A DNA stretch of 64,000 nucleotides from Quillaja saponaria (Eukaryota > Streptophyta > Magnoliopsida > Fabales > Quillajaceae), in NCBI GenBank assembly GCA_029379385.1, contig CM055609.1, positions 4,712,001-4,776,000 of the forward strand, given 5' to 3'. Of this stretch, positions 21,944-34,847 are shown one piece after another. Positions within the stretch are counted from its first letter, which is position 1. Each line of letters begins with the position of its first letter. The translations under genes and the position numbers were made by a program. Under the pieces are notes generated by a model. It was not told the DNA's origin. It did no database searches and worked only from the letters and a program-made list of their open reading frames with translations.

Positions 21944-23667
21944 TTTTTATTCCTCGAGTTGATTTCTAGTCAATTCCAGAAGAAAAATATATGTTTTTCA
22001 CATTTCATCTTCTTCTTTTATGCAATATTTATTTTCTTTCATTTCCAAACATATAAGTGATACTCACCTTTTTCTATCAATTCCAATATATTTTTGATAC
22101 ACTAATCACAACTTTAACCTTATAGATAACTAATGAAAATTACTTGCACTAAAAAATGTCACTCAATTCACGTCCACACATGATATGAATAAAATTTATT
22201 AGAATTTTGAAAATTTACCTATTTTTACCAAGAATGTTGGGCATATAGAGCGATTTAGTTAGGTAAACTTATTAAATTTTTTTATTATTATGCGAAAGAC
22301 TTGTATTTATAATTTATTTAAATAAATAAAAATAAATCTAAGATATTGTGAATACAAATTAATTAAAAATTTATTTGCCCTTAATCATTCGTGGTGTACT
22401 TAATTATTATTAATAATTGAAATTTGTGCCAAAAAAAAGGATAAAATAAAATTTACTCACATGCTATAAATAGGTCTATAGCTTTTGAAATGATAGCTCA
22501 ATTAGTTTAAAGGGTATATGTTTGAACTTTTTAGTGTATAATAACACCAACATCAGATCTTATGCTTTTAGTGATTGCTCATTTTTTCTGAAATAAATAA
22601 AGTACGCTATCTGGTCCCCAAGTCAAACTTTGCCAGAATTAGAATATACCTTTTAGAGGTTCCTGTACGGTTGAGTTAGTTATGCATGCCTAGTAATGCA
22701 ACGTTTTGAACCTGTTTTTTAGCCAAGAATTACAACTGAATATTATACTTAAAAGTTTTTATATATACTAGCTACATGAATACTCACATGTTAATGATTT
22801 TTTGTAAAACAATATAGTTGTCATTTAAAATTTTTTAATTCTATTTAAAATTGAAATATCAGTGCAAATGATTATTTATTAAGAAAATACTTTATAATTA
22901 GTATTTGAGTGGATATAATAATGAACAGTTATTATGAGACAAAAATTATTTTGTAGTTAATTTTATTTATTTAACATTTATTAATTTGTATTAGTCAATT
23001 TTTTGCTGAAAATAAATAAAATAAAATATATTCGTCATACTTTTTCCAAAGAGAGAGAATAATGATAACGACATGCACGTGTTTGTCTCCAGTTTGCCCA
23101 ATTTGTCTCACCTGTCTTATCAAGAAAAATATGTTTCACGTGAAAATACCATCTTAAAAATCAATATATGTAGACCCCACTTGTATTTCAATAAAAAAAT
23201 ATGAATGATCAAATCCCAGTAAGCCTTTTGATTTTAGTATCAGACACATGCTTGTCAGCTTTTAGATGTCACGTTATTAAATAATTTCATTATTCTTTTT
23301 TCCATGCAAAAATCATTATTGATATAAGATTTTTTTAATAGGTGCTAGAAACTTATTTAAGTTATACTAAATATAATTTAAAATTAATTTCTTCTAAATT
23401 AATTTTTTTAAAATAACAATTTATATATTTAGTAATATTAAAATCATGATTAACTAATACAAAAACTTACACAAATTTTATATTATAGAATCTTAATAAG
23501 TACTCTTAGTACATTCGTTAAATAAATCTATTGATATATATATATATATAATATTGTTTTTAAATACAGCCCTAAAAGTACTTGATAATGTGTAATAAAT
23601 ATGAAATTTGAAATTTGAAACATTTCAAAAATAGTAAATTATTTATTACATGGTACTGAAATTATGG
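21944..23667. other. Spacer; 22,450-23,667 is absent from block B copy 2
   Basis: 21,944-22,445 matches 37,400-37,830 and 41,910-42,430. The rest has no match at 42,440, where copy 2 jumps by about 1.2 kb. 22,484-22,530 has TAGCTCAATTAGTTTAAAG and GTTTGAACTT, weakly tRNA-SINE-like. No gene. Confidence 0.45.
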
Positions 23668-24560
23668 CCAACTATGATAATAAATGATACAAAATGTCTA
23701 CATTTATCACCTTAGCAAGTGCCCTAAGGGCACCTGTTAGAAAAACCCATATATTAATTTGAAGGAGGAAGTGATGCCATATGTATAGTATTTCTCATGC
23801 AATAAATATTTTATTTATTTTTATAACATAAGACTATTATGATCTTTGGTTAAATAATATTTGTTAAAACTTTAAATACTTACCTTATAAAAACATAATA
23901 ACTAAATAGAAAAATAGTCTATGTGAAATAAAATAAGAATTAAAAATTATTTTTGTAATAGTACAAACTCTCTTAAAAATATTTAAGAAAATTTCTTTCA
24001 TTAGACCACCTTTATATTTCTAAACAAAGAGATAAATTTAAACCAAAAAAATTAAATTAAATTCATTAATATATATCTTTTAATTGGAAGAAGAATTAAA
24101 AGTTAAAGTAATAATATTATTATCATGAAAACTACATTCTTAACAAATTATTTCATAGTATTTTTTTGAAAAAATAAAATTATGTCATATAAAAAATATT
24201 ATAACTATTAAGAACTTATTAAATAAAAAAAATTGAGAAATTTAATATTAATTAATATTGACATATAATTGTTGAAAAAATTAAAAAAAAATTATGAATT
24301 AAAATTTAAAACAACAATATTATAATCATGAAAACTATATTCTTCGTATTTCTTTCAATTCATAGTAATTTGTTAAAATTTTAATTCATAAATTTAAAAA
24401 AAACTAAAAGAATTATGATTATTAAGAACTTATTAAACAAAAAAAAAATTGAGAGATTCAATCTTAATTACTATTGACATATAATTATTAAAAAATTAGT
24501 GAAAAAGAAATCATTAGTTCTAAAACAATTACAATTCTATTAATACTAATTACTATTGAC
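23668..24560. repeat. AT-rich repeat relative and a short hairpin
   Basis: GTGCCCTAAGGGCAC at 23,719-23,733 is a perfect palindrome about a central base; it recurs at 42,495. 23,770-24,560 belongs to the AT-rich dispersed family (AATCATGAAAACTATATTCT, TATTGACATATAATTATT). Same in block B copy 2 at 42,545-43,335. Confidence 0.5.
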
Positions 24561-24599
24561 ACTACAGTATATGAATTCTTCTTTGTACGTATTTGCTCA

Positions 24600-27500
24600 T
24601 TAGACTTTGTATTGCAAAATTGACAGTGGATTGTAGTTGGGTAGCTGCAAGGTTACAAACCCATGCCGGTATATATTCGGAGTCCTCTCAGAATAAATTA
24701 TATCCTCTCACAATGATTTGATTTGCTATAATAAATTTCAGTATCTGGACTGCTATGTTATAATTTACTTCCCCTGTTCAAGTTCTGTTATATATCATTT
24801 AAGTTCTTTTTCGAACACTGTAGCATTAAATCACTTCACAAACCAGTCCTGTAAAAATTGAAGAGCTTATGCCAAACTTCAAATATGAACAAAAGGAAAG
24901 TTTGTGTTTACAGAAGAAGAAATTATTCCATATGCCAATGTAATTTCAGATGAAAAGCTTTCTATAACAATCTTAGTTGATTTTAAGCACCTACAATTCA
25001 TTCTCATATTTTTTATGTTTCAGGGCTAAAATGCATATGGTTGTATGACATAATCACATCCAAAAAGAATTGCCGAAAACACATTTGTACTAAAAGTCAG
25101 ATACCAAAACGAAAATAAACTCACATAGGGACATTAAATTGAGATTGAATACAAATAAATTAAAACAAATCAAAAAAGTTAATGCATTAAATTACTCATA
25201 ATGCATTTACGGTTCAAAGAATTTATTCTTTATCATCAAGGAATCAACTTTTATTAAAACAAACCATGAAGTTGGATACAAATACAAATCATGGGGTTTT
25301 GTGCATGATTTTCCTGCAATTTAGACAATAGCATCTCTATAATCACACCTACTGTCAATAGATTGGACTAGATGGATTCTTCATATGACAGTATTATACA
25401 TGAAGTTTGTAGAGAAAATTTGGTGTTTAAAGATCAATTACATTAGATTTCATGGCTTGAAAAACATCATCTGAGATAGGGTCTGTATAAAATTGTTAGG
25501 AACACTCTTTACCAACGGTGAACCAAATCCGTGCCATACCTACTGGATTTTGTTTATAGAGTAAGTTAGACACCAAAAATTTGGCCAAAAAGAAAAAAAA
25601 TGGAACAACGTAATAATCATACTTCCAAAACTGGACCTATTTTGTAGATCTATCTGCAAGAATTTCAAAATCATGAGATCACTCAATGCAATAAGGGGAT
25701 GGAAAAACTTAAATGATGTGTCACATTCTAAGTTCAAGGCACCCTCGAGTTCAATAAATGGCATCTTCAAGATGGTCTTTTATGATCAATGCCAAATGAA
25801 TACATAGCCATCTTGACCAATATTTACCTATTTGGAAACAAAAAAGGAAAAGGAAAGTAAGCGAGGATTTACTGAAAAAAAAAATTCACAATTCCTCCCA
25901 CCTAACTATAATTTCTCATTTTAGTATTGTCTTAAGTTTGAACTACGGAAACTTCCCACTTAAAGCTTTTATGTCTCTGTACTATCACTAGAACTGAGGG
26001 TATGCTAAATGTTTTCATATTTCTGAAAACAATAAAAATTAACTTAAGCTAAAGAAAAAGCCAAAAATCTAATATACACTACATAAAAAAAATCATAGAG
26101 TAAAATTGACAACCATAGTTGGTAAAAAAAAAAAGAAAAAAAAAAGAGAAGAGGTGGAAGTAAAACTACATAATTAAAAGCAGAGAAAGATAGTACAATT
26201 CGCTCACTCTTTCTCTAAAGAGTTCATGAAAACTCAGACTCTTCGGTGTGTTCAAAAAAAAATCTTAAAAATCATTGAATTTGTAGTAAAATGTAAGGTT
26301 TACCTAAAAATTAACTGATAAAGTTTGCACCGGGTTGCTTTCTCTACATTTTCTTTCTTAATCACCACTTTTTGAACAAATTTGCATAAACAAAAAGAAT
26401 CTGTGCTAAAAGAGAGACAATAGTTTAGAAAGTAATCCGATATAAAAAATAAAAAAAAATCAACTGCTAGAAATATATACAAAAGTAAGAGAAAAAATAA
26501 CAATAAGTGAAAAGGTAAAGCTCCACAAGAAGTCATTATTAGACATAAAAACAATGACACAATTAGGCAAGATAAAATTTCAAGAATCATTTACCAGGTC
26601 TCTAGAAACCAATATTTGTCAACATGGGTATGACTATAAGTGGCTTGGATGAACTTCAAGTTCGATTTGTAAAGAGATTACCAATCATTGTAAATACCAT
26701 CTAGCATCTACAACTACAAAGATCAGTAAAAAATTCATAAACATAATCTTCATTTGATTATTTTGCACTCCCTAACTTAGAGGATTTAGTAAACAGAAAA
26801 GGTTATCAGTTATTGTACTTTTATACATATAGAATTAGAAAGATAAAGATTGGCCAGTAAATCTATTTTTGCACTATTTTGACTCTTGAGATTGAGATAA
26901 ATACATTATAAATATCAATTACTACAAGTGGAGAGAAAAAAATTTTAAATTCAATTTAGTAAACAAAGCCATCAATTAGTAATAGCATACTAAGATGATA
27001 CTAACACACATATCAATCAAACAAACTTATTGTCCATAAATAATTTATTTAACCATATTCTTTCCAAAAAAAAAAAAACTTAACTATATTCTTCTTTTGG
27101 TGAACTTGGTTAACTATCCACCACTTGTACACTTATGGACTGAAATTTATCTTATCTTAGTTGCGTATCTAGAAGACATGAACTTACACTAATAATCATT
27201 CAATAAAAAACTTAATATCCATAAAATTGGACGGCATATATATCACCCAAAATAAAAATTTTAAAAAAGTTAATTATGAAAAACTCAACATATAAGATTA
27301 ACAGCATGAGTGTAAGGTAATGAATCCACCTTGAGTGCATAACAGCAAATGTTATTGAAAGCGTCAACACCATCCACAAGCTGATTCTCTGAAAGAGGTA
27401 TGTTGTTTCCAAATGCCTGAGCATATACTGCCTCAAGAACTCCCGTAGGTGCAGAAGGCATAAAATTAAGGTAAGAGTTGCAAAATTAAAAGTATGAACA

Positions 27501-27806
27501 GATGATAGGATGCATTATCAGTTAGAAAGCATTCTGTAACAACTTGAATGTTTTTTTTTTTTTTTTTGGTTTAATCATGTATATACAAATATTTTCTGAA
27601 TTAAAATCGAGCTAACCTAAATGTCTAGAATGATTCACAATGGCTTTGATCTTTAATTGCGCTTACAATGCCTTCTTGTTTCCAATTTAATTACATAGAG
27701 CAAAGAGGAAAAAGGATTGTCAGGGCATCTTAAAGAAGTATAAATAGTAGTACATAAAAAAACTCAAATGTCAAAAGTTGAACTCAATGCACCAACCTCG
27801 CTTACT
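24600..27806 (-). pseudogene. X1: truncated copy of an unrecognised multi-exon gene
   Basis: The minus strand shows exon-like pieces bounded by splice-like sites. A 110-bp segment at 27,330-27,439 reads VLEAVYAQAFGNNIPLSENQ onwards in its best frame. A piece near 26,330-26,390 reads KKENVEKATRCKLYQL. A short one at about 25,450-25,495 reads SDDVFQAMKS, and a last exon lies near 24,850. I do not recognise the protein. Compared with X2, the acceptor ahead of the KKENVEK piece is changed from TGCAG to TGCAA, and the most upstream exon of X2 (46,590-46,663) is cut off by the block edge. So X1 is very probably dead. Confidence 0.4.
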
Positions 27807-28180
27807 TCGTTTTTGTTAGTAACAAAAATATGGCAATGAGGAGAAAGAATCTTATTTCAAATATCACCCAATAAAAATCCCTTTTACAAAAAAAAAAAAA
27901 AAAAAAAAAACTAGTTTTGGTACATAAAAAATAATTATTTTGTTAGTAAATAGCACGTTCATCCAACAAAAACAATATTGATTAAAAATCAGTATATTTA
28001 GTAAAAATTTCTTATAATTTTTGTTTGGTACATGGGAAAGAAAAATACATAAGCATTTGATGTAACTGTGAGCAGTCATATGATTATTTGGAAACCCTCA
28101 AGCCCCAAATCAATGACCTGATTTACCCGAAACCCGAATAAGAACCCTGTTATTATTACTTTCCATTTTCATTTTACCCC
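27807..28180. other. Junction region after block B
   Basis: Unique DNA with an A run (27,889-27,910). It includes AAATATGGCAATGAGGAGAAA at 27,827-27,847, which matches 21 bases inside the G1/G5 coding sequence exactly. No gene. Confidence 0.4.
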
Positions 28181-29832
28181 GGCAAGAAGAGATGCAAGAT
28201 AGGGTAGTTGTTGGTGTCTCATATAAAAGGCCAAAAAGCAGAACAAGCTGCTGCGTGAGGGGGCTTGGAAGCCGAACACAAAGAGAAACCCTTCAGATTG
28301 CAGGGTTATATCATCAGCTACTCTCAGAGGTTGATTCTTTTTTCATTTCCTTTTCTGGGTAAGTTTCCAATCTTTCAATTTCTTTGCTTTGTAAGTTTCA
28401 TACGTCAATATTGATTTTTCTGCTCGAGCCATCTAGCTATTCCTTGATCTACTATGGTTTTTATCGTTCAATTTTGTTTCATTTTTTCATTGTAAAGGTT
28501 AAAGGTTTCTGGGTAAGTTTCACTGTTGTAAAGATCTAATCTTTTTGCTTGATACGATCTGAAACCCTTGGTTCTTTTCCCAAGTACAGAGTGATTATTT
28601 GCTTCTATTGGACTATCAATGATTACCTGTTAGTTATGTGACCTTGTTCTAGTACCTTAATCTTGGGTGTAGTTTCATGCAAATGTAATATTTTGTTCTA
28701 TCTTAAGACGATGAAGTTTTTTTTTTTTTTTTTTTGATTGAAGGTATCTAATTTTGAAATGTTTTACTACTAGAACTGATATAAGATTATTTGCTGCTGT
28801 TGCAGAGTTTAACTGTGAAAAAGATTAAGAACTTCAAATTCATGTTTAACTTGCTTGATATGTTAACATTCTTAACTTGATGAAGTTATCAAAAGTATAT
28901 TATTTACTTACTTACTTAATCTATGAGACAACCTTCCAGAGAGTTCATCCTAGGCTTTTTTTTTTGGTATATTGTCTCTAATGGTTCCATGATATTAGAA
29001 GGTTTTGTTCTTTAAGAAAATTCTGAATTAATGTTACAGAATTAGTGATAGTTCAGTAATTTGCTATTTTCTGATCAAATGACTTCTAAAGGAAAGGGAC
29101 ATATTCACTGCAGCAGGCCCCAATAAAGTTTGGGCCGGAATACATTGAGTGTTGAATATATGATTTTGGCTTTGCCATCTGATAAGCACCTCTGTGAATT
29201 TATATTGTTTGCGTACATATATAATTATATACTCATCTAATCAGGAATTTATATTTGCATTATTGGACAAAATACTCCATTTGCATTAGTCCATTAAAAT
29301 TTGGATTTATCTTGTAAATGGAAACTTAGTTCCCTGGGAGACTCCAATTTTAAAGGAAAGAGAACAGAGCTACTTGAACTTAAAGAGAAGGAAAGTTGGT
29401 TAGGTTCTTTCTTTGCTCTGTGTTCTAGATTTTTCTTTTTCCTTTTTCTTTTTCCTTTTTTACTTGCATAGAAAGAAAGTTTAATGCTAAGTGGTACCAG
29501 TTAGTCGTCTGAATTACAGTGTGTTGATTTTCTGGCTGGAGTCCTATTATTCATTGAAACTGTTTTTACAGTCGCTATTTCATGTAATTCGGTGGAGCTA
29601 TATTGTTACCTTTGCCTAAAATCACGAGTTTATATACTGGATTCTGTGCTCCATTCTCTGTGCAATGGCTTCAGTTCTTTGCCTTTTTTAGTATTCTGTG
29701 AATTGTCCTATAGACAGCCATTAACTGCTTGATGTATGCTTTCTGTGACATGTACTACTCTATCTATATTTCACATCTTCTCTTGTGTAATCCTTTGTCT
29801 GTTTATGGTTTTGCATGATGTATTGAGATTGA
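28181..29832 (+). promoter_or_regulatory. Foreign promoter and leader placed ahead of G5
   Basis: A TATA box, ATATAAAAGG (28,221-28,230), is followed by a purine-rich leader and a good 5' splice donor (CTGG/GTAAGTTTCC, exon end 28,358). After it comes about 1.4 kb of T-rich DNA typical of a plant leader intron. A possible acceptor, TATTGAG, lies 5 bp before the G5 ATG and a better one (GTTGCAG) at 28,800. None of this resembles the type I promoter of G1. It is probably the 5' end of an unrelated gene now joined to G5. Whether G5 is spliced to this leader cannot be told. Confidence 0.5.
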
Positions 29833-30204
29833 ATGTCAAGTACTGGTCTGCTCTTTGAAATACAACTTACGAAGATGAATGTTGAATACAGACTTCATTT
29901 TCCAAGTCGCATTAAGCAAACTCATCTTCCTGAAATTGTACCAGGTAGAAACTATGTTGATTTTGATGTTAAATATGGCAATGAGGAGAAACACCATCCG
30001 TTTCGTTGCAAAATTCGGAAAGATGATTTATACAAGAAACCGGTAATAACGAAAGGATGGATTCACATTGTTCGTGAGAAAGGGTTTAGAGAAGGTGACA
30101 TGCTCAAGTTTTATGTGGCGCAAGGTGATTCTGTAAATTTCAAATTTGAAGTGTACAGAAAGATAATACTTCTTGGTCAAGAAACTTGGGGTGTTCTTCA
30201 ATGA
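29833..30204 (+). CDS. G5: stand-alone B3-domain protein (type I), intact, new promoter
   Basis: A 123-residue B3 protein differing from G1 at 11 residues: K10I, T15M, D16N, Q22H, H26R, Q28K, T37P, T56P, R78H, M95V and P123Q. Only one of the 12 base changes is silent. Seven of the 11 replacements fall in residues 10-37, the N-terminal arm that contacts DNA in B3 structures. The C-terminal half, with KPVITKGW and VREKGFREGD, is nearly unchanged. Similarity to the G1 locus begins at the base before the ATG, so no G1-type promoter is present. It is either an active copy under a new promoter or an unexpressed relic with an intact frame. Confidence 0.8.
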   Translation: MSSTGLLFEIQLTKMNVEYRLHFPSRIKQTHLPEIVPGRNYVDFDVKYGNEEKHHPFRCKIRKDDLYKKPVITKGWIHIVREKGFREGDMLKFYVAQGDSVNFKFEVYRKIILLGQETWGVLQ

Positions 30205-32599
30205 GCCTATAGCACGATGGTTGTGAGGCTGATAAGCATGGTGCTACCTATTTCGTATAATAAGATGAAAGTGTGTCGTGGAGAGCTATCTTAATTAATT
30301 TTCTGTTTCAGTCACAAGTCAAGAGCTACTTGCTCGATATGTGTTATTTTGTGCTTAGTAGGGATATTCTGCTATCATTATACTTACTCTATGAGGATTG
30401 GTGATGTATTTCAGAGGCTAAGGTTTTTTATCTGTTTTGATAAGTCCTTCAGCTTTGGCATCAATTTGTTCTTTATCTCAGATTAATAAATCTGGTTGTT
30501 CAAAAAAAACCAAGCATGGTGATCAATGTGTTAAGTTAATTATTGTTGTTATTGCTTCATTAAGAAAATGTATTGAGTTGCTCTGCTTAAGTCTCTACTT
30601 AAGTCGATCCTTTTAAATAAAAGATGTTTTTTCTTTTTAATAATTCCCAGCATATATTTTCACACATTTATAATAATTTCATACAATATTTAGATTTGTT
30701 TTGTTGGTTAGTTAAAATTCTCTATTACTATATATTTTAAGAGAATGTTGTGTGGCACAGAATTGATCTCTCTTCTTTTACAATAAAAAAAATATGAACT
30801 ATTTTTTGTTCAATTTATTTAAACATTTTTTGTTTGTTTGTATAAAAGATTGAACAACTGACTAATCTATATCATAATATAATCCTATTAATTCAGTTAA
30901 TATATGTTGTGAGCTTATACACAACCATTAATACAGAATCACTAAAATGACATAGCTAAATCAGTAAATCACACGTCCAATCGACAAGAAAGTTTGAATT
31001 CAACGGTTCAATTGTAATAGAAACAAGATCAAGTAGGTAGCTAACTTTTATACATTCTCTTTTAGTTTCTTTTGGTCATGTAGGAGGGAATAACCATTTC
31101 GTTAAATTTTAATACTGATGTTGACATCGATGTGATTTATTTCAATCTTGAAAATATTCATATATTTAATATATATAACTTTTGTGACGTTGTTTGTGAA
31201 TATTTTTTATGGTTTATACATATACGTTCATCAATAATTGATATACATATCAAGAAATTATAGTTAGTAAAATATAATAATCCATGTTATAAATATGAAG
31301 CATTATAAATTATGGTTAATTCATACTATAAATGTATAATTTTTTATTTAAAGTAAAAACTAAGGATTGAAGATAATTAATACAATAATATTATAATCAT
31401 AAAAATAATACTTTTAATATTTCTTTTTTTCATAGCATTTAAAAAAATTAATTTATAATACTATAATTATTCATAATTATCAAGAAATTATTTTTTAAAA
31501 ATAATTTAAACATATAGTTATTTTTTAAAAATTCTAAAGAGGGAGGAAAATTAATATTATAATATTATAATCATAAAAACTATAATCTTAATATTTCTTT
31601 TCATTCATAGCAGTTTAAAAGAAAATTAAATTATAATATTATAATTATTTGTAACTTATTAAATCAAAATAGATAGAAATTCAATATTAAATACTGTTGA
31701 TACATAATTATTTCCAAATTATAGATTTATTAATATTGAAAAGAATTAGGATAAAAAAAATCAACAGTCATAAAATAATTACAATTATATTAATATTAAA
31801 ATAGCAAAAAATTATGAAAGTAGTAAAATAAAAAAAATAGAATAGTTGAAGCAAAATAACAATTGAAAAGTATTTATGTAATAGTAAAAAATCATAGGGT
31901 ATTTAGGAAAATAAAATTTCTTACATTACAAGTTAAAACAACAATATATAATCATGAAAATTCTACTCTAAGGATTTTTATTTTAAAAAAATATTTCATA
32001 AATTTGATAAGAACTAAAAGATATTATAATTATTAGGAACTTATTAAATAAAAATTTTGAAAAATATTAACTAATATTGACATATAATTATTGAAAAAAT
32101 ATAATTTTTTAATGATATAAAAGTTGAAAATTAATATTATAATAATAAAAACTAAACTCTTAATATTTCTTTTAATTCATAGTAATTTTTAAATTTTTAA
32201 TTCTTAAATTTGAGAATAACTAAAAATAATTAAGATTATTAGGTTCTTATTAAATAATTAAAAAAATAAAATTTCAATTTCAATTGCTATTGACATATAA
32301 TTATTGAAAAAATTTAGATTTATTAATATTGACAAGAATAAGTAAAAAGAAATGAAGAGACCTAAAATAATTACAATTCTATTGATATTAAAATAAATAA
32401 AAAATAATAGTCTATTTGAAGCAAAATAACAACTAAACATAACTATATAATAATACAAACTTATAAGGATATAAAAGAAAATCAAAAATTTCTGCCTCTA
32501 AGACTCTTTTATATATAATATAAAATATAGATATATATGAGTAGTTGGATAAGCTTTTGAGCCAAGTAACATTTTAAACTAAGTATTTAAAATTTAATA

Positions 32600-33301
32600 A
32601 TGAGCTTGAAATCTTAGTAGAAACTCAGTTAAAACTTGATCAAGTTGGGTTAGTTTTGGAGGCATCTTAATAAAATTTAGAAAAGCTTTTATATATTAAA
32701 TAGAGACCCAAGTAAAATCTATAATAACAATAGGTTCTTGCTTATTAGTTGTTAATTACGCATCTTAATTTCCGGCGGGTTAAGTCTAAAACAAACATTT
32801 TCACTGTATACGCACTTGCATCGAAATATATACAGAATCTAGCTTCCAGGCTTTCAGCTCCTCATTCCTCAAACCATTTTTTGTCCATAACTACGTAGTA
32901 ACTTTTTTTCTCTTTTGATTTCAAAGGTTGAACCAACAAAAAGGTGATTGATTTGTCAAAGTTAAAAGAAAAGCAATTAATTATGCATAAGTTTGTACTT
33001 ATATGAACTTGTATGTGGAGAGCAAAGCAGTGTTATATTCAACTTTGTATACTCTTGTAATTGGTTGACTTTCCATCAAATAGCATTGTGTCACCATCCA
33101 TAAAAAAACAACTTCTTGACAATCGCAAATTCTAAATGCCATTTTCTTATGTTGGCAACTATCCTGTTTCAAATCCAGAAGATTGAGTTTTGTAAGTCCA
33201 AAACCCATATATAGTATCAAATATAGTTGGAGAATTGAAGATGCTATGCCATTTTCTTTTGTAATGACAGCTTTCATGCGAACATAATCTAGTATTTGCA
33301 T
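32600..33301. other. Second copy of the gene-less type II promoter and the unknown open frame
   Basis: 32,600-32,910 repeats the orphan promoter of 7,330-7,720. 32,999-33,301 (minus) repeats the 100-codon frame of 7,758-8,060. No B3 gene follows here either. Confidence 0.45.
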
Positions 33302-34094
33302 TTCCCTTTCACGAACATGAAGTGCATATGATTATGAACTGGATCTAAGTTGTAACATATATAAGCACAAGGTGCTAGTCCAAACTCGAAACTACATAGC
33401 TAAATTCATATAGTACATACACTTGAAAATCCGTTATCTTTTCCATTTTAATGCATAAATTGAATGGCAAGCTGAGTGAAAAAAAGAAGAAAAACAACTT
33501 AATTATGGTGCAAGTACGAAAAGGCAAACAAGGTATTTACTAATTTCCGGAAATGAATATGTATCCGCATGAAAAGAAAAAGAAGAGAGTCTTAGAACAT
33601 CAGAAAAAGAGATAGTTCAAGTATTTGTTTGCAATTAGGTGACAAGTCAAGCTCAGTTTTAGTCATAGCCAACCATTTTAGTACCATGTAGGTAACCATT
33701 TTTTTGTTTCATATAAAATCAAGAAATATAAATGGTGAAGACATCACAAGCCTTAGATCTATAGCTAAACTGTAAAATATCATGTCTAAAACTGTCTATT
33801 TAGCGAGCTGGGGAGCTGAGAGGAGAGAGCAAATCCAGACAAAAGAAACGTATTTAAAAGATACCAGGTTTTGAAAGCCCAAAGGTTTGTTATTATGAGC
33901 CTATAGTAGAACTAGAAGAAATCCCATACAGTGACACAGCAGCCTGTACTGATCCAAAAAGTGGGACACTGGTACAGTGCTAATTCAAACATAATTTTTG
34001 TTTTGTCCCCATAAATTACTAATAAATTGATGTATTGTAAAATATGATTATAATGCATAAGTCCACTTGATTGATGATTAATAATAGTAATACC

Positions 34095-34255
34095 TGACTT
34101 ATTAGGCTTGGTTTAAGTGATAAGACACGTTTGAATTTAGTGGTTGAGAGGTCTTTACAATGTTAGGAGTTCGAGCATACAAAAAAACACTTAGAGAATG
34201 GACAATCACGAACCCCTATAAGAAAAACTTGAAAAAAAAAGAAAAAAAAAAAACC
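34095..34255 (+). mobile_element. tRNA-derived SINE-like element, block A copy 2
   Basis: Box A-like GGCTTGGTTTAAGTGATAAG, box B-like GGAGTTCGAGCA and an A-rich tail at 34,231-34,253. Same insertion as at 8,865. Confidence 0.5.
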
Positions 34256-34516
34256 TTTCCAGCAGCTTCTATCTCCATAGTCATCCATCTTCATCCCTGC
34301 CTTCACAACTACCACCATTTTAAAAATCAAACAACTCACTATCAAATAATCAAAACCTATCACTCATAAATCAAACAAACTAATCATCATTTCTCATATA
34401 TTTGATTCAAAGCCACTTAAACTTCATATTCTTGAAACCCTAAGCAATATCACCACCAGATTTGAAAGAAAAAGGTGACATTACTTTTCAGATGTTTAAA
34501 TATGAGATGAGATCAG

Positions 34517-34847
34517 ATGGATATAGAGACCCTCAATTCACCCACCACCGCTACGCCTTCGTTTAGCTACGATGAGACCGACCTCCACTGTCTGGAACCA
34601 TGGACGAAGAGGAAGTGTTCAAGGCATTCCTGTTTTGATAACACTTCATTGCACTAAGGAAAGAAATGTCAAAAGGCAAAGAAAGCTATCCTCCATTTTC
34701 GAATCGATTGTAGAGATCAAAATCAAGAGGTCCAAAATCGCAAGCCCAATATCCCTTTACTTTTCCATTAGAAGAAAAACTGAAATTACAATTGAAGAAA
34801 TCGATGTAAGAAGCAGGGAAAGTGGGTTTAGGGAAAAGAATAATTGA
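34517..34847 (+). pseudogene. ZAT/STZ-type zinc-finger remnant, second copy
   Basis: The frame from the ATG at 34,517 runs 46 codons (LNSPTTATPSFSYDETDLH, then CLEPW and TKRKCS) and stops with TAA at 34,655. It keeps the family's W-T-K-R-K string better than the first copy, which has W-R-K-R-K. No zinc finger follows. Dead fragment duplicated with block A. Confidence 0.55.

Larger units (their letters stand above)
16930..27806. repeat. Segmental duplication block B, copy 1
   Basis: Colinear with 37,830-46,588. Anchors: CATTTACCTACTTAAGCTAG at 17,060 and 37,950; module M; the G4/G7 genes; the AT-rich repeat; the exon-bearing segment X1/X2. Copy 1 alone has about 17,120-17,800, 19,378-20,020 and 22,450-23,667. 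The match ends at CAATGCACCAACCTC (about 27,800/46,588). 18,251-19,590 is AT-rich with a long T run (19,016-19,040) and no gene. Confidence 0.85.
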
